From Alphaproteobacteria bacterium CG11_big_fil_rev_8_21_14_0_20_39_49 (GTDB lineage Bacteria > Pseudomonadota > Alphaproteobacteria > Rickettsiales > UBA6187): DNA of 64,000 nucleotides. The translations under genes and the position numbers were made by a program. Positions 9,504-18,800 of this stretch are shown in pieces. The first letter of the stretch is position 1, and every line of letters starts with the position of its first letter. The notes beneath the pieces were generated by a model. The model made no database searches. It was not told the origin of the DNA and saw nothing but the letters and a program-made list of their open reading frames with translations. Where the stretch lies: NCBI GenBank assembly GCA_002787635.1, contig PCXK01000028.1, positions 148,118-212,117 on the forward strand. Reading direction: 5' to 3'.

Positions 9504-10037
9504 TTAAATCTTCACGCCCTCAAGTTGTAACGAAATCCTGTTTAACTCAGTTTCATATGCCGATATTCTTGTTTCCCTCATTCTGGCAAAGATAAATGCC
9601 GCAAATAAACAAGGCAATGCAACAATTAAACCCGCTGCCGTCGTTAACATAGCCGTCCAAAGACCTTCTGCAATTAAAGCGGGATATACAGGTCCTTCAT
9701 GTACCGCTATTTTTTTGAAAGACTCGATAATGCCAAGCACAGTTCCAAGCAGCCCCAGCATAGGGCTAACAACCGCAATTACCCTTAATATCTTGATACC
9801 GAAATCATAAGGCTTTTTTGCCTGCGTTAATAAAAAAGTCGCAAGTTCGTCCCTGATGTTTTTCGGCTGTCTTGAATTTTCTTCTAAGACATGTTTTATT
9901 TCATGGAAAACCTTACACTTATCAACAGGCGGTAACTTTAAATAAAAGATTATACGTTCAAATATTATCGCCAACCCTATTAAGGATAGTATCATTATCG
10001 GAATGCCAAGAAAGCCTATATATTGTAATTTATCCAT
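9504..10037 (-). CDS. exbB: Biopolymer transport protein ExbB (MotA/TolQ/ExbB family)
   Basis: A 177-residue inner-membrane proton-channel subunit. The family core is clear: VVSPMLGLLGTVLGIIESF in the second membrane region and GLWTAMLTTAAGLIVALPC in the third. It is shorter than E. coli ExbB (244 residues) because it lacks the N-terminal periplasmic extension, as in many alphaproteobacterial copies. It lies 6 bp after tonB and 2 bp before exbD in one operon. Confidence 0.93.
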   Translation of the reverse strand: MDKLQYIGFLGIPIMILSLIGLAIIFERIIFYLKLPPVDKCKVFHEIKHVLEENSRQPKNIRDELATFLLTQAKKPYDFGIKILRVIAVVSPMLGLLGTVLGIIESFKKIAVHEGPVYPALIAEGLWTAMLTTAAGLIVALPCLFAAFIFARMRETRISAYETELNRISLQLEGVKI

Positions 10038-10043
10038 TTTTTC

Positions 10044-10712
10044 CTACTTTAAAACAAATTCATACGGAGCCTTAACCCACTGTCTGGTAGGCACATTATT
10101 CACATATGACGGTTCAAACTCCCACTTCCATGCAACTTGCATAACCGCTTCATCTAAAATTCTATATCCCGATGACTCAAACAATTCCACATCTTTTATA
10201 GTGCCGTCAATGTCAATAAGAGCCTTAATAACAACCTCCCCTTCCAACCCCAGCATTAAAGCTCTTTTCGGGTATTTAGGAGAAACCCTGACACCTTTAA
10301 AGGAAGCGTCTTTAATAAAGCTATTATTTGCAATGTCTTTTACAGGATAATCGATCTTTTCTTCTAGCGATTCCTCTATATATTCCTCTTTTACTTCTTC
10401 ACGGGCTATAGGACCTTCAAATAAAGAGGCGTTCGGCATTAGCTTGGCAATCTCAGCTTCTTTTAATACCGCAACCTGCTTTTCAGACTTAACTATCTTT
10501 TTTAACGGCGTTTTTTCAAATGCAGGTTTAGGTTTTGTAAAATTAAGTGCTACAGAAGATCTTTCAATAGCACTAATGCCGTTATCATAAAGCTCCGTTT
10601 GTTTTACAGCATGCAAAAACACAGCCAAAACAATGGCATGGAGCATTAGAGACACACCCGCAGCAGTGCCTATCGAACAAGATTTTCCACTGTTATTTAA
10701 CAATACGGACAT
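10044..10712 (-). CDS. tonB: Energy transducer TonB
   Basis: A 222-residue TonB: an N-terminal membrane anchor (AAGVSLMLHAIVLAVFLHAV, about residues 18-37), a periplasmic spacer, and a C-terminal TonB domain with SPKYPKRALMLGLEGEVVI and the SSGYRILDEAVMQVAWKWEF helix/strand. The spacer is acidic/basic mixed and lacks the long EP/KP-rich stretch of enterobacterial TonB. First gene of tonB-exbB-exbD and divergent from a FecA-like receptor, with a Fur-box-like site in the shared promoter region; it probably serves that receptor under iron control. Confidence 0.93.
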   Translation of the reverse strand: MSVLLNNSGKSCSIGTAAGVSLMLHAIVLAVFLHAVKQTELYDNGISAIERSSVALNFTKPKPAFEKTPLKKIVKSEKQVAVLKEAEIAKLMPNASLFEGPIAREEVKEEYIEESLEEKIDYPVKDIANNSFIKDASFKGVRVSPKYPKRALMLGLEGEVVIKALIDIDGTIKDVELFESSGYRILDEAVMQVAWKWEFEPSYVNNVPTRQWVKAPYEFVLK

Positions 10713-10787
10713 GTTTTTTTAGATAATCTCTTTTATATTTAGCTCCTTATGGCGGATTTATAACAGTTTTTATTTTTTATTGCAATT

Positions 10788-10806
10788 AATAATGATTCTT
10801 ATTGAC
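10788..10806. promoter_or_regulatory. Putative Fur box between tonB and the FecA-like receptor
   Basis: The 19 bp AATAATGATTCTTATTGAC matches the classical Fur consensus at about 13 of 19 positions, including the ATAATGAT half. It lies about 62 bp before the receptor ATG and about 76 bp before the tonB start, a position suited to repressing both. The match is by eye; some alphaproteobacteria use other iron regulators (Irr, RirA) on different sites. Confidence 0.6.
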
Positions 10807-10868
10807 ATATATTTTTTCGGAGTTTATGAACTTGAGAATCACTTGCAAAAAAAATAAAGGAAATTAAA

Positions 10869-13064
10869 ATGGCTAATAAATTTTCACTAAAAACATTTTT
10901 AGCATCTACCTCTTTGATGACTGTTATGACAACAAGTGCCTTGGCAAATACGACCAAAGAGCTTGAAAGAGTTATGGTTATAGGCGGTCAGGATAAGGTA
11001 TCGGAAATTACAGGTTCCGCCCATTATGTGGGAGAAGAAGAATTAGATAAATATAATTATAATGACATAAACCGAGTATTAAGACAGGTTCCGGGTGTAA
11101 CCATTCAGGAAGAAGAAGGGTACGGAAATAGACCTAATATCGGAATCAGAGGCGGACGTTCAGAGCGTAGTGCCGATATTACTTTGATGGAAGACGGCGT
11201 ATTAATCGCCCCTGCCCCATATTCTGCACCGGCTGCTTATTATTTTCCAAGAGTGGACAGAATGGAAGCAGTTGAGGTTCGTAAAGGCTCAAGCACTATC
11301 AAATTTGGACCAAGGACAACATCAGGTGCGGTAAACTTGGTATCAAGTTCAATTCCTGCCCAATCAGAGGGAAAGGCATTACTTGCATATGGTGACGATA
11401 ATACACAAAGAGCGAACCTAAATTACGGCAACACCCACGGTAGATTCGGATATGTTCTAGACTTAGGGCATGAAGCTACCGACGGCTTTAAAGGAATTGA
11501 CATAGTTGGCGGTGACACCGGATTTTCGATTCAGGACGTTATGGCAAAATTCAGAGTAACCGGCGATCCTAACGCAGAAATATACCAACATATTGAGTTT
11601 AAGGTCGGAGCTACGGAAGAAGATTCCGATGAAACTTACTTAGGGCTTTCACAAGCTGATTTTGACGCTGATCCATTTAGAAGATATGCAGCGTCACAAG
11701 TTGATAATATGGACGCAGACCATCAGCAATTCCAGATAAGACACTATATAGAACCTGCCGATAACTGGGATATAACCACCACGGCATACAGAAACCAATT
11801 TGCACGTAACTGGTATAAATTGCAGAGCGTAGAAATCGGCGGTGCAAAGCTAGGCACGGCAGATGCTATTGATAGTGCGGCATATCTTGCAGCATTAAAA
11901 GGACAGACCGACCTTGCAGGAGATGCTAATAATAACCTTGCCGTACGTGCTAATAACCGCGAATATCTTTCGCAAGGAATACAAACTAACATAGGTCATC
12001 AGTTTGATTATGGAAAAACCTCCCATGATATAGAATTCGGTATCCGTTACCACTATGATGAGGAAGACCGCTTCCAGCATGAGGATTTATATAGCATCAC
12101 CGGTGGCGTTATGAACCTGACAACGGCAGGCACTCCGGGTAGTAACGCAAATCGTGTCGGCTCGGCAAATGCTACGGCTTTATTCATTGAAGATGAGATA
12201 AAATATGAAAAATGGACTATAGTTCCCGGAATCCGTTATGAGCATATTGAGCTTAAACGTGAAAACAGGGCAAACGGTCAGGTTGATGAATACGACCTTG
12301 ATGTTGTTGTTCCGGGAATCGGAGTCGCCTATCAGATAAATGATGCAACAAGCGTATTTGGTGGAGTGAATAAAGGTTTTGCTCCTCCGGGACCATCTAC
12401 TAACACATCACAAGACCCTGAAGAAAGCATAAATTACGAGTTTGGAGTCCGCTTTACTGAAAATGCCTTCAAAACAGAGGCTGTTGCATTTTATAATGAC
12501 TATGACAATCTGCTTGGTGAAGAAACATTATCAGGTGGCGGCGGTGCAGGCACAGGGGATCAATTCAACGGCGGTCAGGTAGATGTTTACGGTGTTGAGA
12601 TAGGTCTGGAATATGATTTTTCAGCATTACTTGATGATTCAAAATATAAATTCCCTGTCGGAATCGGCTATACATATACAAAAGCTGAATTTGGAAGCAG
12701 CTTCGATAGTGCCTTTGATGAATGGGGAAGCGTAACAGATGGTGACGAGTTGCCATATGTTCCTGAACATCAGGTTTATATTTCGGCAGGAGTTGAGGCC
12801 GACAAATGGGCTTTGAACGCATCTGCTAAATATGTTGACGAGATGAGAACGGTTGCCGGAAGCGGTTCAATTCCTTCGGGTTCAGGTACTGATGAACATA
12901 TAATACTTGATATAGCCGGTGAATATGAGGTTTATAAGAACACACGTGTGTTTGCTACGCTTCATAACGTAACTGACGAGGAATATGTTGCGGCTCGCCG
13001 CCCTGCCGGAGCAAGACCGGGTGCGCCACGCACTTTACTTGCCGGTTTAAAACTTAAATTCTAA
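10869..13064 (+). CDS. TonB-dependent outer-membrane receptor, FecA-like
   Basis: A 731-residue receptor. A signal peptide ends near residue 26 (SALA/NTT), followed by a TonB-box-like ERVMVIG at about 34-40, a plug domain (PGVTIQEEEGYG, GIRGGRSERSADITLMEDG, GSSTIKFGPRTTSGAVNLVS) and a beta-barrel closing with the terminal phenylalanine of outer-membrane proteins (LKLKF). The plug wording is closest to Fe(III)-dicitrate/FecA-type receptors (COG4772). The N-terminal signalling domain of E. coli FecA is absent and no fecI/fecR lies nearby, so it should not signal. The ligand is unproven but iron is likely because of the Fur-box-like site. Confidence 0.9.
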   Translation: MANKFSLKTFLASTSLMTVMTTSALANTTKELERVMVIGGQDKVSEITGSAHYVGEEELDKYNYNDINRVLRQVPGVTIQEEEGYGNRPNIGIRGGRSERSADITLMEDGVLIAPAPYSAPAAYYFPRVDRMEAVEVRKGSSTIKFGPRTTSGAVNLVSSSIPAQSEGKALLAYGDDNTQRANLNYGNTHGRFGYVLDLGHEATDGFKGIDIVGGDTGFSIQDVMAKFRVTGDPNAEIYQHIEFKVGATEEDSDETYLGLSQADFDADPFRRYAASQVDNMDADHQQFQIRHYIEPADNWDITTTAYRNQFARNWYKLQSVEIGGAKLGTADAIDSAAYLAALKGQTDLAGDANNNLAVRANNREYLSQGIQTNIGHQFDYGKTSHDIEFGIRYHYDEEDRFQHEDLYSITGGVMNLTTAGTPGSNANRVGSANATALFIEDEIKYEKWTIVPGIRYEHIELKRENRANGQVDEYDLDVVVPGIGVAYQINDATSVFGGVNKGFAPPGPSTNTSQDPEESINYEFGVRFTENAFKTEAVAFYNDYDNLLGEETLSGGGGAGTGDQFNGGQVDVYGVEIGLEYDFSALLDDSKYKFPVGIGYTYTKAEFGSSFDSAFDEWGSVTDGDELPYVPEHQVYISAGVEADKWALNASAKYVDEMRTVAGSGSIPSGSGTDEHIILDIAGEYEVYKNTRVFATLHNVTDEEYVAARRPAGARPGAPRTLLAGLKLKF

Positions 13065-13089
13065 AAATTACTTTTTTTCATTTTTTTTG

Positions 13090-13124
13090 CAGGCTCTATT
13101 AGAAATAATAGAGCCTGTTTTTTT
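13090..13124 (+). terminator. Rho-independent terminator after the receptor gene
   Basis: A perfect 12-bp stem (CAGGCTCTATTA / TAATAGAGCCTG) with a GAAA loop, followed by seven T residues, 25 bp after the receptor stop codon. The minus-strand gene on the other side stops at 13140, so it may act on both. Confidence 0.93.
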
Positions 13125-13139
13125 GAAAGATTGGTATTA

Positions 13140-15056
13140 TTAGTCGGCAAAAGCCTTTATTACCTCGTAAGCCGCATTACATTCTTCAGTTTGCATATTA
13201 ATATCAAGAAAGTACCAATTATTAGTAATTAATTCTTTGCATTTACCTATATATATTATATTCGCCTCTAAAGGGTTTTGCTCGAATAATTCTAATTTTT
13301 CCTTATATTTTTCTTCGTCTAAAATCTTATCGGTGTGATTTGCAAGTATGTCCGATACCACCTGACAATGCGTATCGAACTTAATCATGTTCGATTTACA
13401 CCATTTTAGCTTATATTTTGCTTCTAAAATATGACTTTTGTAATGCTGCTTATACTTCTGTATCTTTTTTTTGTCTTCAGATATTTTTTCAAGCACTTTT
13501 AATGACATTTCACAATCATGAAGGCTATACACAGTTCCTTTTACGCATTCGTTTTTTAGGCTTCGGGTCATTTCAATGTTATCAATGTAATATTTTTCGT
13601 CCTTTTTTAATGCGTTTAGTTTTTCAAGTTCCTGTTCTTTTTTTATTCTATTTAGCCTTTTTTGTTCCGTCCTTGCAGCTTCACATTCTTCGTCCTTTAT
13701 ATTTTCATCATATTCATACCATTGATTTGCAAAAACAAGTTTACACCTTCCGGCAAGAAGGTCTTGTGCCTTATCGGGATTTTCTGCGAAGTATTTCCTG
13801 TAATAGTTTTTATATTCTTTTTTGGCTTTTTCTCGTTCTTCCTCAAGTCTTTGTGCCGATTCCAACAACTCGGCAATAACATTTAAGGCAGCAAGGCAGT
13901 CTAAGGCGGAAACTTTGGCTCTGGTTTTATTTTCTATACAACTTACCATAAAGTCTTCGGCTAATTTATGTTCTTTTGAAAAATAGTCGGTAAGGGATTG
14001 GTATTTTTTTGAATTAAATGAATTTGTATCACTAATATTTTTAATGAATTGTTCTTTATATTTACTTAATAGTTTTAACAATTCGATTTTGTCATTTTTA
14101 ATTTTTTGTTCATTGATGGCAGCCTGAACAGCCTGACACTCATCATTTTCTATAAAAATACTTGCACTGTTTTTAGGGGAAAAACCTTTGCATTTTGTTT
14201 TTAATAATCTTTGAGCCTCGGTAAGGTTGTTTCTGAAAAAATTCAAGTGCTTTTCAAATTCAAGCTGATTTCTATTCTTGCTAACGTTTTCGTTATATAT
14301 TTTAAATGCCGTTTCGCATTTAGTGCTATCTGTTTCAATTTTTTCCTGACATTTTGTTACGGTATCTCTGGCAGCTAGAATGTTTCCCCTGTAGAACTCT
14401 TCAAGGGATAATTTTTTTTCTTTAATTTCTTCATGTTCTTTTAACGCAACGGACACATATTGGCATATAACGGGATCTATTTTTTTTGTTTTACAGCTCG
14501 TGTCGGTTTTCTTGGCTTCTATTATATTGCTTTTAAAATATTCAAGATTCTTTTCGACATTGCTGTCGGTTATTTTTTGATTATTTTTTGATTTCTCTAT
14601 TTCTTCCAGCTCTTCTTTTGCTGCGTCACATTCGATATCATGTAGCGATGTATCTTCATCATATTGCGGATTGGAAAATAATTCATCACACTTGCTATCC
14701 ATAACTTCTTCTAGTTTGTTAGGGAATTTTTTGAATAATTTTCTATAATCATCAAAGGATAATGATTCTTCTTGTGTATCAGGCGGATTTTCTTCGATAG
14801 GCTGTTCAAATACCTCTTTGATTATGGCTTGCTTTTCTTCCGCCTCTTTTAGTTTTTTTAAACCTTCTTCAGCAGCTTGGCAGATTTTGTTTTCAGCTTC
14901 AATATCGCTTAGACATTGCTCGCTCAATAATTTTTCAGCCTCTTCTTTATGTAGGGTAAAATAAGATGCATTTTTTTCCACCTCTAATGCACATAAAAAA
15001 ATGAGAGATATTACGCAAAATAAGACCTTTTTTGTATCGATTTTGAAAAAATACAA
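13140..15056 (-). CDS. Secreted protein with ten paired-cysteine helical repeats
   Basis: I do not recognise the whole protein (638 residues). It has a signal-like hydrophobic N-terminus (VLFCVISLIFLCAL, residues 11-24) with no convincing lipobox. The rest is charged, lysine/glutamate-rich and helical, and every remaining cysteine belongs to one of ten pairs. Each unit reads roughly helix-xKC-(10 to 23 residues)-xEC-x-A-A-helix, for example SEQCLS/NKICQAA, AGRCKL/DEECEAA and IGKCKE/TEECNAA. Some units begin FAENPDKAQDLL, like the single-hairpin EexN/TrbK entry-exclusion lipoproteins; that resemblance is from memory. It suggests ten disulfide-stapled helical hairpins in the periplasm or outside. 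It lies 34 bp after the peroxiredoxin gene and may share its transcript. No conjugation genes are nearby. Confidence 0.8.
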   Translation of the reverse strand: MYFFKIDTKKVLFCVISLIFLCALEVEKNASYFTLHKEEAEKLLSEQCLSDIEAENKICQAAEEGLKKLKEAEEKQAIIKEVFEQPIEENPPDTQEESLSFDDYRKLFKKFPNKLEEVMDSKCDELFSNPQYDEDTSLHDIECDAAKEELEEIEKSKNNQKITDSNVEKNLEYFKSNIIEAKKTDTSCKTKKIDPVICQYVSVALKEHEEIKEKKLSLEEFYRGNILAARDTVTKCQEKIETDSTKCETAFKIYNENVSKNRNQLEFEKHLNFFRNNLTEAQRLLKTKCKGFSPKNSASIFIENDECQAVQAAINEQKIKNDKIELLKLLSKYKEQFIKNISDTNSFNSKKYQSLTDYFSKEHKLAEDFMVSCIENKTRAKVSALDCLAALNVIAELLESAQRLEEEREKAKKEYKNYYRKYFAENPDKAQDLLAGRCKLVFANQWYEYDENIKDEECEAARTEQKRLNRIKKEQELEKLNALKKDEKYYIDNIEMTRSLKNECVKGTVYSLHDCEMSLKVLEKISEDKKKIQKYKQHYKSHILEAKYKLKWCKSNMIKFDTHCQVVSDILANHTDKILDEEKYKEKLELFEQNPLEANIIYIGKCKELITNNWYFLDINMQTEECNAAYEVIKAFAD

Positions 15057-15090
15057 AGCTAACCTGTGCTAAACCTGATTTAAAGAACGT

Positions 15091-15564
15091 TTAACCATTA
15101 ATTTTTTTTACTTCTTCCAGCACTTCTTCTACATGACCTTTTACTTTAACCTTTCGCCATACTTTTTTTATTACACCCTGTTTGTCTATCAGAAAAGTTG
15201 AGCGGTCGATTCCCATATATTTCTTGCCGTACATGTTTTTTTCTATCCATGAACCGTATTTAGGGATTACATCAAGATCTTCGTCCGACAAAAGTGTTAT
15301 TTGAAGCGACTTCATACTCTTGAAGTGTTCATGCGTTTGCGGATCATCTTTTGAAACGCCGAAAATAATCGTATCATTTTCAGAGAATTCTTTAAGCTTC
15401 TCGGTAAAGTCAATTGCCTGCTGCGTACAACCGGGGGTGTTATCTTTGGGATAAAAATACAGCACAATATTTTTGTTCTTTTGTTTTGATAAAGTTACTT
15501 CATCAAATTTGTCCGATGTTAATGTAAAATCAGGTGCTTTTTCGCCTTGTCCTGCCGTGTTCAT
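15091..15564 (-). CDS. bcp: Peroxiredoxin, Bcp/PrxQ family, single cysteine
   Basis: A 157-residue thiol peroxidase reducing hydrogen peroxide and organic hydroperoxides. The peroxidatic site is YPKDNTPGCTQQAIDF. Typical Bcp proteins have a resolving cysteine five residues later (CxxxxC); here that position is isoleucine, and the protein has only one cysteine in total. It should act as a 1-Cys enzyme resolved by an external thiol such as glutathione, thioredoxin or glutaredoxin. It precedes the paired-cysteine secreted protein on the same strand. Confidence 0.93.
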   Translation of the reverse strand: MNTAGQGEKAPDFTLTSDKFDEVTLSKQKNKNIVLYFYPKDNTPGCTQQAIDFTEKLKEFSENDTIIFGVSKDDPQTHEHFKSMKSLQITLLSDEDLDVIPKYGSWIEKNMYGKKYMGIDRSTFLIDKQGVIKKVWRKVKVKGHVEEVLEEVKKING

Positions 15565-15845
15565 TGAAAATCTCCTTCATTATTTATAATATATACTTTA
15601 TACATACTTAAATTTTGATACACTCATTATTTACCAGTGTAAAATAGTTTTTTTTAATGTACAATCTTTTATGGATTTAGGATTGTTCGATAAATATATA
15701 TTTTGTATAAATTGCACTGAAATTTTTAATTTAATGAGCGAGTTTATTTGGTGCATCTGAATAGAGCCTGAAAAGGTGTTCAGGTTGACAAAACCTATAT
15801 TTATCGAACAATCTCATGGATTTTATTCAAAATTAGCAAATAGCA
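15565..15845. other. Divergent promoter region occupied by a repeat
   Basis: A 281 bp gap between the divergent peroxiredoxin and AsmA-like genes. About half is a shell-A element (15679-15815). The remaining AT-rich parts must hold both promoters; I see no confident motif. Confidence 0.6.
15679..15815. mobile_element. Divergent shell-A MITE with 8-bp target duplication
   Basis: Terminal inverted repeats near GATTGTTCGATAAATATA (left from about 15679, right ending 15815), flanked by the direct repeat ATGGATTT at 15671-15678 and 15816-15823. The asymmetric tag GCACTGAAATTTTTAATTT lies on the left, opposite to most copies in this window. The inner core ends in TTCAGGTTGACA. No coding capacity. 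Confidence 0.82.
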
Positions 15846-18800
15846 GTGATTATAATAAGTCTTAAATTTTCTACAAAATTGATACTGATACTTAGTGTAT
15901 TATTTATGCTTGGTTGTGCATCTTTATTTGCATGGATTTTAACAGGCTCACGCTCCCTGTCTTCTATAACCCCTTCTATTGAACGTGAGTTGAGTTCATT
16001 AAGCAAGAATATAAATGTTACTATAGAAGAGAGTTTCATAAAGTGGGATAGGGACGAAAAGGCAATAGTTATCGAAGCAAATAACGTCTCGGTATTAAAC
16101 CGCAAATCCAATAGACCCGTTGCCGGATTTCCCAAAATTGCATTTGATTTCAGTTTGCTGAACTTCTTGAAGGGCAATGTAGTTTCATCTGATATAACTC
16201 TGATAAATCCGACTTTTTATTTGGATACCACAAAAAAATCTTTGTATTTTGATAGCAAAGAAAAAGATGATGCTGAAGCAAATTCGGTTTTTAATGATGT
16301 ATTAGAGTCTTTAAAAAAAGGGGAGTATAGCTTTCCTGTAAACAGCATACGACTTAAAAACGCAGATTTGTTTATTAGTAACGGTTTTAGCGATTTTGTC
16401 TGGCATGCTAAAGACGGATATATAAGAATTGATAAAAAAAGTAAGGTAATATCCGAGTTGAATCTTAATTTCGGGAAAGAAACAACATATCTTGGGGCTG
16501 AAATTTCCTACAAGGAAGGTGCGTTTGATAATCAATTGAAATTTAAGGATTTGCCAAGTTATATTTTATCCGATCTGTTCCCTGATAAAGATATATTAAA
16601 AAACGTAAATTTAATCTCATCAGGTAATGTAAATTTTTTGATATCCGAAGAAGGAGAGATGATTCAGACCGAATTTGATATCGGTAGCATTACGGGTGAA
16701 GTTGAGCTTTTAAAAGCTTTTGCTGAGAAATTTAAAATTGTAGGGGCAAAAGCAAAGGGTAGTTTTTACGATAGCTTTTCAATGTTAACTCTGGATAAGT
16801 TTGATGCGAAAATTGATGATTCCATCGTTTTGATATCGGGTAAATTTGCAAATTTAATTCCCTCCCCTGATTTTGCACCGCTAATTAAGGCTGATGTTAC
16901 GGTTAAGGATTTTAAAGTTAGTAATTTGCATAAATACTGGCCCATATTATTGGGAGAGGCAGTTAGAGGCTGGGTTATATATAATATTACGGGAGCCGAG
17001 GTAGATAAAGCGACAGGCACTTTTAATTTTACGCCTGAATATTTCAACCGCATGTACGCATGGAATCGAAGCGGCAAGGTCGGACCTATACCCCGTATGG
17101 ACGAAAATGCAATTGATGCATTGATAGAAGTGGAAAATGCTAAAGTCACCTATATGGAACCATATCCGCATATAAATGATATTTCCGGCACTGTAAGTTT
17201 TACCGGAAGGGAAATGAACGTAAATGTAAAAGGTGCAAAGATAAGGGATTCCTTGGTTAATAATGCGGTTGTAATTATTGAGGATATGTACGAAAAGAAT
17301 TCCCCTATTAAAATCAGCGGTGAGTTTAACGGTTATGTAAGGGATTCTGTTGCTTTTTTGAAGCCTGCCTTAAAAAAACACAGGCTTACAAAACATTTAG
17401 ATAGTATATATAACGCAACCGGTGCTTTAAGAGGCAATGCCTCCATATCTTTTCCTATAACCGCTAGCTTAAGTTACGATCAGTTTGATATTGAAATTGA
17501 CTCTAAATTTTCGGACGTAAAGCTTCCATCATTTATAAACGGGCATGATGTTTCGGATTCTTCTTTTAATTTAACATTAAAAGACAATCTACTTAATGTA
17601 GACGGTACATTCGGTGTTTTAAACAGCACTGCAAAGGTTTCTTATAACAGGGATATAACGGTTAATAATAAGTCTGACTATACTATTTCAGGTAAATTTA
17701 CTCCTGAGAAACTTAAGAAGCTCGGCATTGCCGACATACCTGAATTTATAAAGAACGAGTTGTTCTTGGAAGCAAAAATGCGTGAAAGAAATGAGACGAC
17801 TTATGTAAATGGCGACATTGACCTCACCAAATCCGAGATATCCATTGAAAAAGCTGATTTTTTTAAGGAAGTTAACAAAAAGTCAAAGTTGGTTTTTGCC
17901 TTAAAAGATTACAAGGAAGGAAGTATAAATGAAACGGAGGTTAAAAGCTTTGTTCTTTCAGGTGATGATTTTGCAATAAACGGTAGTCTGAAAATAAATA
18001 ACGCAAAGTTGAATAGTTTAGAGATACAAAGTGCCAAATATAAAAATAATGATTATTCATTGAGCTACAAGCTTGAAAATAACGGTCATGTAGTACAACT
18101 TAACGGAAAAACACTGGATTTAAGTTCGGTTTCATTCGGTGAGTTCTTTAAAGACGAAAAGACGGACGAAAATAATGCATTTTCGTTTAAGGCTGCCGTT
18201 GACAAGGTTTTTATGAAAAATAGCGAGTCTTTGTCAAAGTTAACGGTAGATATGGATTGTTCTTCCGAATTATGTTCTTCTATAAATGCTTATGCAAAAG
18301 CCGCCCGTGATTCATTTGTTGCTTTGAGTGTAAAGCCTGTAGGGAAAAGTTATTCATTTATGCTTGAGGCGGACAATGCCGGTTCGGTGATTAATGCTTT
18401 TGGTATTTCAAAGCATATTGAGGGGGGGCGTTTAACTGTTGAATCAACATTTTCTAAGAGTAAAAACGGTTTAGTTGCAAACGGTCTGATTCAGATACGT
18501 GATTTTACGGCTATAAAAACACCTGTTTTGGGTAAGCTGCTTACATTGGCATCTTTAAAAGGAATATCGGATCTTCTAAATAATAACGGTATCAGGTTTG
18601 AGCGTTTTGCGGCTCCGTTCCATCTTTCAAGGGGGGTGATAACCCTGCATGATGCTAAAACGGCAGGTTCCTCTATCGGAATTACTTCGGAGGGAACTGT
18701 TGACATGAATTCAGGTCATATTGATTTAAGTGGCGCTATAGTTCCGGCATATGAAGTTAATAAGGTTTTGGGGGACATACCTTTGCTGGGAAATCTATTG

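Noticed and set aside
13140-15056. Conjugation entry-exclusion function for the paired-cysteine protein
   Set aside because: Only the single-hairpin motif recalls EexN/TrbK; no conjugation genes are present and the ten-unit size is unlike those lipoproteins.
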